Shown: in pieces, positions 46,200 to 59,600 of the stretch
Layout: every line of letters begins with the position of its first letter
How positions within the stretch are numbered: position 1 is the first letter of the stretch
DNA from: Biomphalaria glabrata
Taxonomy: Eukaryota; Mollusca; Gastropoda; Planorbidae
Length of the DNA: 64,000 nucleotides
Assembly: GCF_947242115.1 (NCBI RefSeq)
Contig: NC_074713.1
Coordinates: 6,576,001 to 6,640,000 of the forward strand
Direction: 5' to 3'
Notes under the pieces: generated by a model
What the model saw: the letters and a program-made list of their open reading frames with translations, nothing else
What the model was told of the DNA's origin: nothing
Database searches by the model: none
Made by a program: the position numbers and the translations under genes

Positions 46200-47200
46200 T
46201 TCTAGACTTTAGAGATTAAAGAGTGTAGTGTTGAAGTTGAGTGTAAGTGTAAGCTAGACTAGCTAGCTAGACCTCTGACCACTATCTAAATTTAGTAATC
46301 TAGTCTATAGTCAGTATAATACTGAGTATAGTTATAGTATAATAGTCTATATACTCTATACTACTCTATAGTCTATAATTAAAGACTATAGTTACTTACT
46401 ATAGTAGTAGTAGTAGTCTATAAGTACTATAGTATAACTTTATAAATATGTATATATACTATAGTATTATAATTATAAATACTATAGTATAGTATAGAAG
46501 TATAGTCTATAGACCACTATAGTGGTCTATAGAGATACAGATGGTTATTATTATATTATTATATCTATATACTCAACATAGTCAATATAGAATATACACT
46601 TATAGAACTTATAGTGTATAGTAAAATAGTATATATTAGGTCAATTAGGTCTATATTCTCTATATACACTATAATATTATAATATAGATCTAGTGACTGA
46701 GTGACTATACTGTCTATAGTATATAATTATTATATAGATCTAATAATATTATTATACTAATTATAGATCTAGTAAATTCTAGTATGTAGATCTAATCTAA
46801 AATCTAAATGGTAATTACTAATTTACTTTACTATTTATTTAATTTTAACTTGTATATAATGATATATTAACTATATTATTATTAAGTTAACTATTCAGTA
46901 TTAGAGTCTACTCTAGTTTCGTCTACAAACTACAATCTCCCAATCTACACTCTGGTTAGTCTCTAGATCTAGACTAGAGACGTAGTATTTATTTTTATTA
47001 TTTTATTAACTATGACTATGATTATATGATATGTCTATGATATATATAATGAATATAAATTATAATGATATATCTAGATCTAGAGTCTATTATTATTCTA
47101 GATGTAGATTATTTAGAATTTGTTAAGGATTAGATCTAGATTTTAATTTACTTCATACATATTCTAGATCTATAAAATGTCTATTGAGAGGCTCGGGACC
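46200..47200. other. Low-complexity DNA between divergent SOCS5 and WDHD1
   Basis: The region is very rich in TATAGT, CTATAGTCTATAG and TAGATCTAGA words, with many short self-complementary stretches. It contains no exon that I can support. It separates the 5' ends of SOCS5 (minus) and WDHD1 (plus). Confidence 0.6.
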
Positions 47201-47308
47201 TGAGACAGACAAGGGAAATATTTGACACTCCCAAGTCGCTCACCAATAATACGGAAGAAGCCAACAATGTACCGAAAGAAGACAAAAGTGCGTGGGTGTA
47301 CTTGTCGA

Positions 47309-47316
47309 TGACGTCA
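47309..47316. promoter_or_regulatory. CRE-like palindrome TGACGTCA
   Basis: A perfect 8-bp CREB/ATF consensus site about 360 bases upstream of the WDHD1 ATG. Use in vivo is inferred only from the sequence match. Confidence 0.45.
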
Positions 47317-47538
47317 TAATAATTTATTTCTAGTTCATTATAATGACACCTTTTATTTTTTTAAATAAAACTAGTGTAAGAGATTTTACATAAAATTATC
47401 GCTTACAATGGTAGAAGGCTAGATTTAGATCTAGATTTAAAACAATATTTTTGTAGCTATTTTTGTATATTTATTTTGCACCACTTGTAAAATACAAGCT
47501 TTCTGCTGCAGTGCTACTAATGGCCTTTGACCTGTGAA

Positions 47539-47567
47539 CCGGAAGTTTATCACCAAGTCGCGCCAAA
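47539..47567 (+). promoter_or_regulatory. Adjacent ETS and E2F sites, WDHD1 promoter
   Basis: CCGGAAGT (47539-47546) is an ETS/GABP consensus. TCGCGCCAAA (47558-47567) is the complement of TTTGGCGCGA, an excellent E2F site. They lie 108-136 bases upstream of the WDHD1 ATG. E2F control is expected for a replisome gene active at G1/S. The transcription start itself cannot be placed from sequence. Confidence 0.6.
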
Positions 47568-47674
47568 GATAAGAATTCAATAGTAAATAGAGCCACTAAT
47601 AAAATATAGTATAGAAGTATAGTAATATAGATCTAGTAATTGTTTACAAATCTAGATCTAGACATTGGCAAACT

Positions 47675-50600
47675 ATGAAATCTCTTAAATTAGCGCACAA
47701 TGATGGTCACACAGACGTCTGCTATGATTCATCTGGCAGGTTTGTTATTCTAAAACAAAAACTAAATCAGTAAATCTATATTTATAATTAATAAGTTATG
47801 TTATATTACTTCTATTAAAATTATATTATACTGTAACTTGTGTAACTCAACTCACTGTAACTGTAACTTGTAAGTGTAACTATAAAAGTATAATTATAAT
47901 TAATAATAGACTAGAATGTCTTCTACAATGCTAGGCATGACAGTTATAGTTAGATTATATCTATTCTTGCCTGCCTAGATTATTCTTTTTTTATATTAAC
48001 AGAAAGTTTTGTATAGTAAGTGTTAACAGAGAAGTCCCTTTTTTTTCTTCAGCTTTATACTTACATGTGGCAGTGATGGTAAAGTTTGTATATGGGAGGG
48101 CAAAGATGATACAGACACTTCATCTGTCAATCTTGGCGACAAAATTTTTGCTATTGCATTTCAGGTTTGTTAACTTTTTCTTTTTTAGTAATTTATAATG
48201 AATTAAAAAGAAAAAAAAAACATTTATTCTGTTGCCAAATAAAGAATACCAAAGTTATGTGTTTTTTTTGTTTTTTTTTTTTGCTTTTTATTTTACAGGG
48301 AGGAAGATTCTTTGCAGCTACAGAGGAAAACACAATTCGTATTCATACATTTCCTGATGGCGTGAGTGATGGAATGGTTACAAGATTCACTGCCCCTTGT
48401 CGACATTTTGTTGTTAGTGATGATGGATCCATGTTGGTTGCTGGTGCTGAGTATGTTTTAAGAGATACATGCATTCTAGTTATGATTTTAATTACTATCG
48501 GAGATCAACCATATTTCTTTTTAGTTTTCTGGAAACTGTGTTTTTATTTCATACTCTCAGAGTTTGTTGTGTCGCTATGTGATAATGACATGTTTCTCAT
48601 TTTTGTTATTGTTGAAAAAAAAAGAAGAAATAAATAGATAATGTTTTTTCATATTTTTAATACCTATGATTTACTCCACGTGTTCTATAATTATTGCATT
48701 TATGTTATTGAGATAAAACTTTGTTTTCAGTGATTTCAAAATTAAAGTCATATCAATGGAAGAGAATGAGTGTATCTGTTTGTACTCGGAACATCAAGCA
48801 CCAATCTTGAGTGTGTCCATTGATCCAACTAAAGAATTCATTGTAAGAAAAAGTTTCTGAAATGAAAATTGTCTCTTTTTCTTTTATCTTTAAAATATTA
48901 TCAATGTCACATTGTGCTGTTTACTCTATCAGGCTTCCTCCAGCTGTGATGGAACTGTCAAAGTTTGGCATGTCATTGATGGAACCACAGAAAAAACTCT
49001 GAATTTGTTAAGCAAATGTAGTGATCCAGGGTAAGTAAGATTTGTGCATGTGCCATCAAAGTTTGCAAGTGTCATAGCATGTCATTCAAACTTGCATCGT
49101 TACATTGTGTCATTTAAGCTGTTCAAGAATGTCATACATCATGTCATTCAATCTTTTATCTGTTTTGTAAAATGTTTTACATGTTTTCGAATGTTCCTTC
49201 AGAGTTGAAGATAGTTTAATTCCTAGTCCAAACGTCCTGCAGGACGTCGGGGGATGGGAGTGGGCAGGGTTTGAACCCGGGACCATCGATAAATCCAAAT
49301 GACAGTTCAGAGCGCAAACCGCACGACCAGGCAGTTAGTTATACAGGGAGAGGTTATGCTTTTAGATATTTGCACTTCTATGCCTGTGTTAATTCTTTAA
49401 AAAAAAAAACAATTCAAAACTGTGAATAAAAACTTTTTGGGGTGCAATCTACTGGTGAGATGGTGAAATAATCAATACCATAAGAGATTAAGAATATAAT
49501 GTTCTGTGGCTTATATAGTGCAGTCAAAATTTAATTGGATGAATATCAAACCTTTTCCTTTTGTTGTACTATTTTGGATTCTCACTAGTATAATTATTCC
49601 CATTACTTTTACTAACTTAAAACGCGTTGAAAGTCAACAAAATATTTGTTGCAATAGTTGAAAGGTTATTATGTGCAAGGGCTTTCTTTTCTTTTTTTTT
49701 TAAATGGAATGTGTGGCAGAGTTTTTTACATTAACCACTTGGCTACCCATCAAAGGGGCTCAAGTTTGAACGTGTAAAGGCTGCACGTAAACCTTCTCCC
49801 AAATACCCTCTTCCCATTTGTCCATAAAAGAGGTTGGACAAGAGTCATAGGATGCCATGCTTATAGTATGAAAGTTGCACTATACTAAAGTACTTTAAAA
49901 AAAAATTCCAGCCCAGAAGTAAAGGGTCAGCTTTAAAAGGAACTATCTTATACTGCCACTCTCCTAGCCTTAATATCTAGATAAAAAAAATAAAACATTA
50001 ATCAATCTACAAATTTTGAGACATTTTGTAGTGAATTTGTCAAACTATTTTTAGCTTTATTTAATTACAGATTTTAATTCAACTCTTGTAAATTAGAGAT
50101 TTTAATTAAATGAATTTCTGATAACTATCCTAGAAATAATTTATATTTCATTTTTGTACAGCCAAGCTAAATCATTGTGCAGAATGTGTTGGTCCACAGA
50201 TGGTGAAGTGAGTTGTTTTAGTTTTCTTTCTGATTCAATGTATTATGCTGTTAGCTCATTGTCCTTATATTGCACCCCTTGGTCATAGTAATCTTTATAA
50301 AATTGTTTAAAATGACTTTTAAATGTAAATTCAACCATTTCTTTTTATGTTCACACACTATGAAAACATTGTCTTGATTAAAATAAACATACATAACAAT
50401 CAACAGAAGAAATTAATTAAGTTCCATGCCAGATGAAAACAAAAAAGAAATTTAGCTAATGATATTTTAGATAGGAAACTTAGTATTAAAGTAATTTTTT
50501 TTTGTCATTAAATTAACTTAAAAACTGTTATTAAAAAAATTATATAAATGATATAGATGCATAGTTACAATAGTACTCAATCAATCTGTAGCGGTTCACC

Positions 50601-53600
50601 ATTATGTTAAACTCAGCTGCATAGGAACTGTAAAAGGAGAGTAAAGCAATTGCTGTATTTAACACATAATGTAGCTAAATCTGTTTATGTTCCAGCATCC
50701 AACCATGCTTGTTCTTACCACACTATATCTGTACATGTTCCAGCATCCAACCATACTTGTACTACCATACAATGTTGCTAAATCTGTACATGTTCTAGCA
50801 TCCAGCCATACTTGTACTTACCATACAATGTAGCTAAATCTGTTTATGTTCCAGCATCCAACCATGCTTGTTCTTACCACACTATATCTGTACATGTTTC
50901 AGCATCCAACCATACTTGTACTACCATACAATGTTGCTAAATCTGTACATGTTCTAGCATCCGGCCATACTTGTACTTACCATACAATGTAGCTAAATCT
51001 GTTTATGTTCCAACAGAATATTTTTATGAGAGAAATACAAAAAAAAAACCTGAAAGACTTATGTGTCAAATTACTTGAATCTAAGCTATGTAATTGTTAC
51101 CTCCCATTTCAGTTTCTGCTCATTCCTGTTGGCAATGAAATTCAGGTGTATTTGAATTCATCATGGGAGATTGTGAAGAAGTTGAGCCATCCAAATATTA
51201 CTGATGTAAGTAACTTTTTAGGTGTAACCTACAGTCTTGTCTCTGGTTATTTACACAATGTGCTTGTTACAATTGGCCTGTGATATTAGCATTACTTTAG
51301 TGATTGACCTACAATCTAATCACTAGTAAGATGTTTGTTTCATTTTCCTGCAGACTATCAATGTAATGATAATGTGTCCAGATGGGAAGCACATAGCCGT
51401 GGGCTGCTCCAATGGGGACATTGGTATATTTGAATTGCAGAGCGGCAAACTGATAGACAAGTAATAACTTTCATCCTTGTATATTTTTTTAAATAGAGGT
51501 TTTTTTTCTCTTAGGATTTAGCTTTCAAAATATAAATTGACAATATATGACATTCTTTATTTGCTATGATAAAGAAGCCAAAAGTATTTTCTTCAATTAA
51601 AAAAAATAGAATAGATAATCTTTATAAACAAAGTTATTTTTCTTTAGACACAGCCATCCGAAACATCTGCCAATTACTTCGTTAGCCTGGAATCCTAACA
51701 GTTGGAGTGAGCTGGCTTTCTGTGATAATGTTGTAAGTAACCTTTTTTTTTTTCCATGAGCAATATTATGATCAGTATAATAGAAAGTATTTTAGAAAGT
51801 AATACTTTTTACTCTTTAATACTTTGTTTACTTTTTAATACAAATACTTTTGCCGTTACATTTTAAAAAATATATATTTCTGTCCACAGGGTCAGCTTGG
51901 TTTTCTAGAACTTGTGATGGCTGATAAAAAAGTAAGTATTAAAATTTTGGTTTTCTGTTAGAAATTTTCATTTACTTTTGAAAAGTGGGAGGATTATATA
52001 TCACATAAAATTTATGTGTCGAATTGAAATAGTGAAATGTCTTAGCTTACCAAAGACTTTGCCTTAATTTTATTTCTTTGCACTATTTATTGTACTTAAT
52101 CATCTGGATAGTTATTTCCCTGGGTGCAATCTAACATTCTCTAATTTCATTTAGGAACAAGCTCCCAAGGTGACTAATGGGACATCCATCTTTGACGATG
52201 CGGATGATGATGCCTTGATGACTGCAAGTGGACATGTGGCGCCAAGGGATGATATAGATAAATACTTAGAGGATGATGATAACAGTATTGACATTGGCAG
52301 CATAAAGCGAAGCTTGAATCTTGATAATGAGGATGAGAGTAAGCTAATTTTGAAATAGTTCATAAAACTTATGAAGTAATCCTTAGCTTCGACATTTGTA
52401 TATCTTAAAGTGTTACCTTGTCATTGCTTACATTACTAAAATAAAGTATCATAGTGATTCTTTTTCTTATGACCTTTTCTATGTGTAGGGAGCACCTCTT
52501 GATGACTGTTGCAACTTAGCCCAGTCTTCTATTAAAATATCTTCAAGGATATTTGTTTTCTTTTCCTGATACTGAGCTTTTGAGTTGTTGTTTTTTATAT
52601 GGCTGTAGGATATTGTCACAAGACAATCAGATGATACAAAACTGTCATATAGTTTTTTTTTTACTAATAACATGATTACTGTATGCACTATTTGCATTTT
52701 ATATCTAAACAAAAAAAAATTAGTCTAAAGAAAATAATACCAATGAAATAGAATTCTTGGGAGGAACAAGGTGGACCCCTGGAACACATTTTAATCAGAT
52801 TCTATTCATTTCATATTCTGTTTTGTTGTTAACACTATGAAGTTATTCATTGACTACATTTTGACTTCAATAGATTCAGTTGCAGCAAGCAGAGATGGAG
52901 ATGACAATAAAATTGCCCCTGCCCCAGTGTTTACCCTTCCTCCAGATTTATTTAAACCCACTCCACCACAACCCCCATTTCAACCTGGATCAACACCAGA
53001 GCACCTGTCCAGTAGATTTATGGTAAGCATAGTATCTATCTATAGATTTATGGTAAGTGTACCACCTGCCCAGTAGATTTATGGTAAGTGTACCACCTGC
53101 CTAGTAGATTTATGGTAAGTGTAGCAACTGTCTAGTTGATTTATGGTAAGCATAGTATCTATCTATAGATTAATGGTAAATGTAGCACATGCCCAGTAGA
53201 TTTATGGTAAGTGTAGCACCTGCCCAGTAGATTTATGGTAAGTGTAGCACCTGTCCAGTTGATTTATGGTAAGCATAGTATCTATCTATAGATTTATGGT
53301 AAGTGTACCACCTGCCCAGTAGATTTATGGTAAGTGTAGCACCTGTCCAGTAGAATTATGGTGTGATGAAGAATAACTTTTTTGTTTCTTGAAAAAATTC
53401 GGTGTTTCCATATCTGTGCCAAGTAAAATAAAAATGAACCATCTGTGATTTACTACTGTTTGGTATCACAGTACTTGCTATTTATTTACTTGGGGTCATT
53501 TTTTTTCTTCTCTGATTACTTTAGATGTGGAACAATGTTGGAATCATCCGTCAGTATGTATCCGAGGAGGAGAATTCAATTGATATAGAATTTCATGATA

Positions 53601-56600
53601 CAACAACCCACCACGCCCTACACATAGACAACAAATCAGAGTATGTGCTGGCTGACCTTTCAACTCAAGCTGTACTGTTGGCATCAAAAGAAGAGGATGA
53701 CACTTGCAGGTAAATACGTTTTAATATCAAACATTGGCAATACAAGATTTGGTGATACTAAATGTTAGTTAAACACTCTAAAAACTGAATTGAGTAATTC
53801 AGAAAGTAAGGTTTCCACAATTAGAATAATTTTTTTGTTGTCTTTCTTTAGCAAGTTGTTCTGTATGCATTTTGGTTCCTGGGATACTCACAAAGAGTGG
53901 TTTTACACCATGCCTATGGGCGAGGAAATTAAGGTAATAACATTAAAACTTTTTAACTAAATTTTTGTCCAATTGTGTTCAAATGGATCTTAAGTTAGGG
54001 GGAGGGGATTAAAAGATTTATCATCATTAAATTTAGATGCCCTGTTTTCTTTTAAGGGCAGAGAGATGATGCAAAGTGAATCTGTTTTAGTAGTGTGTAG
54101 TTAACGAGGGTGCCATGTGACCAGCCCAATCTACAACTACTTTTATTTCCCTAACAAATGTTAGGTATCTAGCAAATCTGCTTGTTTCAGGAAATTTTCT
54201 AAAATCCTAACTTGTACCACAACCTAAACTCTTGGTTTAGAAGAGGGGTCTTTTAGAGTTTTATTGCTACTTCACTTTGTTATGCAGATATAGAGATTTC
54301 TTTCTCTCTATATATATAGAAAAATAGGTATTCAAATAAAAATCATTCTTTTTAGTATTTCTTCTTCTTCTTCTAGCCAGCTTTATTGCTGCTGAGCTCT
54401 TCTGCAGACTGTGCCAAGGGTGTTGGTTATGTTGGGCTGTAGTGGAAGTAGGGTCTGCCTAAGGTGGATTAGGGAGGGGCATTCAAAGAGGATATGGTTT
54501 ACAGTTTCAAAGGGGTGGGCGCAGTTTCTGCAGAGGGGGAGTTGTGTGGAGTTTATTTTGTTCAGGTGGTAATTCAAAAGTGGTGTGTGTCCTGTTCTTA
54601 GTTGGAAAATTGTGGATTGTTTTTTGCGTGGGAGGAAGTTAATACTGTCCAGTTTGTTAGGTGTAGTCATTTCTTTGTTTTAGTATTTAAGACGTACTAA
54701 ATCTAATAAATATTTGTAAGGCTCATTTATTAAAAATGATATATATTCCCTGTGTGTGTAGTTCTACCACTTTTAATTTATAGTGTGTAATAGGGTTTGG
54801 GGTGCTGGCTTGTACACAAACCTGTATTATATGTGTTCACATGAACTGAAACAATTTCACTTTGTTTTTTCACATATATAGTTCAAAGAATGATATTGAG
54901 GTATTATAGTTCAAATAGTTTTCAGAGTATAAAAATAGAATGATATTGAGCTAATAACTTTTTATAGCTAACGAAAAATGCAATACTGACATGACAGAAT
55001 AATAAGTTTTGTAGACTACTTGCTGTTTTAGTACAATGTTGGCTCATCTTTTTGAAGAATTAATTGAGATATTGTGATGAGAGTCTGTAGCCCCCTTCTT
55101 CCTTTTCACTCAGCTGCCGGAAGCAAAGAGAGAGTTGGGTGTCACGCAGTGTGGGACCTGCACTAGATCAGGGTCTCCCAAAGTCTTTTCTGTATTAGAA
55201 ATTTGCTGCAAACAAAGTATCAGAAGTTTAGATTCAAACTTTTCCTTCTAACTAGGTGACCAACTAACATTTTTTATGAGTCTCTCCTTCAAAAACTTAG
55301 TGATATGTTCCCCATAAATTTTATTATGCTGTAAATTATATGATATGTCAAATGGATATTCATCATAAATGTGAAAAGGAAATTTGTCCATTCTATAGGT
55401 TACTGTCTTCCTTCTCAGCTCACTCATGTTTACGGGTCAAGGTTTTGTTTTGTTTTTGTTACTATTGAATATTTTACTCTCTTTCATTTTGATTTTTGTT
55501 TTTCAATTTTAGGCAATCACAGCAACAGACACATGGGTGGCTGTGGCCACAGAGTTGCGCAACATCAGAATATTTTCTATTGGTGGTCTTCAGCGCCAAG
55601 TGTTTTCTATCCCTGGCAATGTGGTGGCTCTGGCTTCTCACGGCAACCAATTGGTTGTTGTGTATCACAAGGGTATGGGACTTCCAGGAGACCAGCATCT
55701 GGGAGTATCTGTCATTTGTGTACATGGTCGATCCAGGAAGATGCTGATCAATGGAGATAGTCTCCCTTTATCTCCTAAATCTAAATTATCATGGATTGGG
55801 TAAAAATACTTTTTGTTCATTAAAACAGCTTTTTTTTTTTTTTTAAATTAAAGCACAAAGATTGATGTTTATTTATAATGTAAATCTTTTTGCTTATGGT
55901 GTTCTTAATAGTATATTTTGTAGAGTGTAAAGTATTCATATTTCATGTTAAAAACTTACTTATTTCGTAATGTTAAAAAAACTGTTAGCTTTAGGTTTCA
56001 AAATAACTAAAATAGTTCTATATACTATTGATTCTGTAACCAGTTCCTAATTTTGCTATTCTTGTCTTGGCCAGTTTCTCAGAAGAAGGTTCAGTTTTTT
56101 ACATGGATGTTGATGGAGTAGTCAGGATGTTGAATAGACAGTTTGCTTATACTTGGAGTCCAGTGGCTAATACCAAACAACATGTAAGTTTTGTGTTATT
56201 TAGGTGACTTTAGATTACCTCAGATTTTCAAACAAAATGTATGCAAGTTGTAGTTCCTTCTATTAGCGTGTGTGTAACTCATTGTGAGAATGTGTTCACC
56301 AGATGTCAGTTGTTCATATCATGTTTAATTTATTGGGTGTGTTAAAGCCATATAGACATGGCTTTTGATTCTAATGTTTTTGTGACGATATATGTTTGAG
56401 TGCCAGATGTCAACGATGCCTTGATGTTACATAGAGATTGTGTTGATCAGATAAGTTTTTTTATGTCTGTTAGACAATATTGAATTCCAAACAGTGCCAG
56501 ACAATATTGAATTCCAAACAGTGCCGTGATGCCAGAGATACTGCTTCAAAGTATAAGCTGTAATCTTCTTTTAAATAAATACAAAGCTTTTATTCTGGAA

Positions 56601-59600
56601 CTAGGAATCACTTTAATAATATACACACTACACTAATGTACAATACAATTTAGTTTTAAATTCTTTTACTCTAGTCGCTCCAAACTGAAAATCATTTAAG
56701 TCTTTAAATACATCTTAGCCCCTTTCTAGTAACATCCAAACTTTTTTAAGAGCTTACATAAAAATCATCATCGTTTTAAATAAACTTGTCATTACTTGTC
56801 AACAGTATGCAAACATGACCTTGCGTTAGAAAGTATTCTATCTAAAAATAAACTTAATGCAATAGCTTTTTTATGTGACAGTTTTAGTATATCTATAAAC
56901 ACCTGCCTTGTATATTGTAGGTTAAAGGCAAGTCTGACCATTACTGGCTTGTTGGTGTTAGTGAGAGATTACAACAAATCAGGTTTGGTTTTTATCAATT
57001 ATCTGTAACAGTTGTTTCAGGCCTTAAATTTTTTTTTTTTTTGCCAAACTCCTTTTGTTTTTTTTTGAAGAATCCAATAGTTTATTTTTTAAGTAGATTC
57101 TTGTTTTATTCTAGCTATGAAGACATTGTAATGAAGGCCAGTGTTATATTTGTTTTTTTTTCTTTCTACATTGGTTATGATGTTGTTTTCAGGTGTGTTC
57201 CATGCAAAGGTTCCAGGTTCCCTGCTACGTTACCTCGTCCAGCACTTGCTGTTCTCCCATTCCAGTTACCTTTGTGTGAGCCTGAGTCTGAGAAAAGTCA
57301 ATATGAAGTATGTTTTGGTCAACTCTTTTAAACATTAGCGCTACAGAAGTAGGTTAAAGATTTTTAACTCAAACAGTTCATGAAATCAAACCAAATTTCC
57401 CATAGTGACAAACACAGCCATTGACTCTTATAGCATTTCTTTTCCTAAATTTAGTTTGCATTATAATTATATGTTGTAATGAGAATTTGTTAGTTTTCTA
57501 ATTGACACAAGTATCTAAAAGGTTTTTGAAAGTTTTTAAATGTATTGTCCTTTGTGGTGTACTGTGCAAAAACTATAAAATTAATATCTTGTAAACTTAA
57601 GCTACATTTTGTTTGTCTATTACTAAAGAAAACTTAAGCTACATTTTGTTGTCTATTGCTAAATGCATTAATAAGAGTAGTTAGACATTTTTAAACTCCA
57701 TTTAAAATTTTAAAATATGTATTTTCATTCAAATCAGGAATCTTACCAGCGAAGCTACCTGTTTGCTAAAAGTTTGTCAGATTATGGCATGGACAGTGAA
57801 GATGTTAATAAACAGTATCGAGAATCTTTGATTAAGCTGTTTGCTGTGAGTAGTATTCAGCAGCTTGTATTTTTAAAGTTGCCTAGAAGCTTAAGATGAT
57901 AACATTTCTTTAGGTTAATTCTGACTGTTATAGTTTGCAGCCAAAGCCAGCAGAGATTTCCGAGCGCTGGAAGTGTGTGATATGATGGAGGATCAGAGTC
58001 TTTTACATCTGGCTGCAACCTATGCCACACGTCTGAAACGCATTCAGTTGGCAGAGCGCGTGAGTGAGATCATGCAGAGGAGGCAAGAGGAAGAGGAAGA
58101 AAATGAAGACGATGGTGATGAAAGAAACATTCATTTCTCACAAAGCTTAAGGTATATTTTAATTCACTTCACTGTGTTTTTATTAATACTTACTGTTCCA
58201 TTCTTTGAGATAATTGATAGACATGCACTGTTATAGTCTCTCAATAGAACAGCTACACAAGTTTGTTAAGTTACTCTCTGAAATCGACACAGTCACAACT
58301 TTTTAAGATTGAATGTTTTATCCTTTTTCAACTTAATCTGTGAAATAACAATGTCAATCCAAACAGAATAAAGTAAAAATCACAGCAACAATTACAATAT
58401 ATTCATTGAATGAAGGTTAAACTGTTAGTACTATGAACTTACATGACATTAACTGAAGTTAAACTGTTAGTACTATGAACTTACTGGACATTAACTGAAG
58501 TTTAACTGTTAGTACTATGAACTTACATGACATTAACTGAAGTTAAACTGTTAGTACTATAAACTTACATGACATCAACTGATTTCTGAAGTTAAACTGT
58601 TAGTACTATGAACTTACATGACATTAACTGAAGTTAAACTGTTAGTACTATGAACTTACTGGACATTAACTGAAGTTTAACTGTTAGTACTATGAACTTA
58701 CATGACATTAACTGAAGTTAAACTGTTAGTACTATGAACTTACATGACATTAACTGAAGTTAAACTGTTAGTACTATGAACTTACTGGACATTAACTGAA
58801 GTTTAACTGTTAGTACTATGAACTTACATGACATTAACTGAAGTTAAACTGTTAGTACTATAAACTTACATGACATTAACTGAAGTTAAACTGTTAGTAC
58901 TATGAACTTACATGACATTAGCTTACATTTGTATTTGTCAATAGATCCAAGGGCAATACTGTCAACAGTGATGAAGAAAACGACAATGTAAATATGACAT
59001 CAGAATATGATGAAAGCACAACTCCTGATGTCAAAAGAATTCTAAATGGTGAGACAAAAAGTCAATGCCTACTTATTAATTTAATTTGTTGCTTACTGCT
59101 AGACAGATTCTCGTTACACTTGGATTTACTCTTTTAGGTCCAATGCTGAAAACGCATACAGAAAAAGAAAACCATAAAGTCCAAGAGAAGACAACTCCAA
59201 GGTACAATCCTTTCAAGGTAAAACAAATTGGACATTATAAATATCTATAGAATTGTTTTATTTATTATTTAATCAAGCCTAAATTTGTTTTTAAGTTAAA
59301 AGGTTTAAATAATAATTTGTTTACCAAGGCCTTTTTTTTATTTCTGACTTACTCTTTTTAAAAAATATGCCTCTACCTGTTCTTTGCAATAGTATATTTG
59401 AATAAATTATAAGCAATTATATATCACAGATCATTATGGACCTATTTATATTTGTGATTTAAGACTTTATTGTTACTATTTTTTTTTTTTTGTAACCATG
59501 TCACAAGTGTGTTTATAGATATATTATTGACAATAATACTGATCGATGCATGAAAAGATATGTTTCATTTTCTTGTAGATTTCTAGATCTGATTCTTCAG

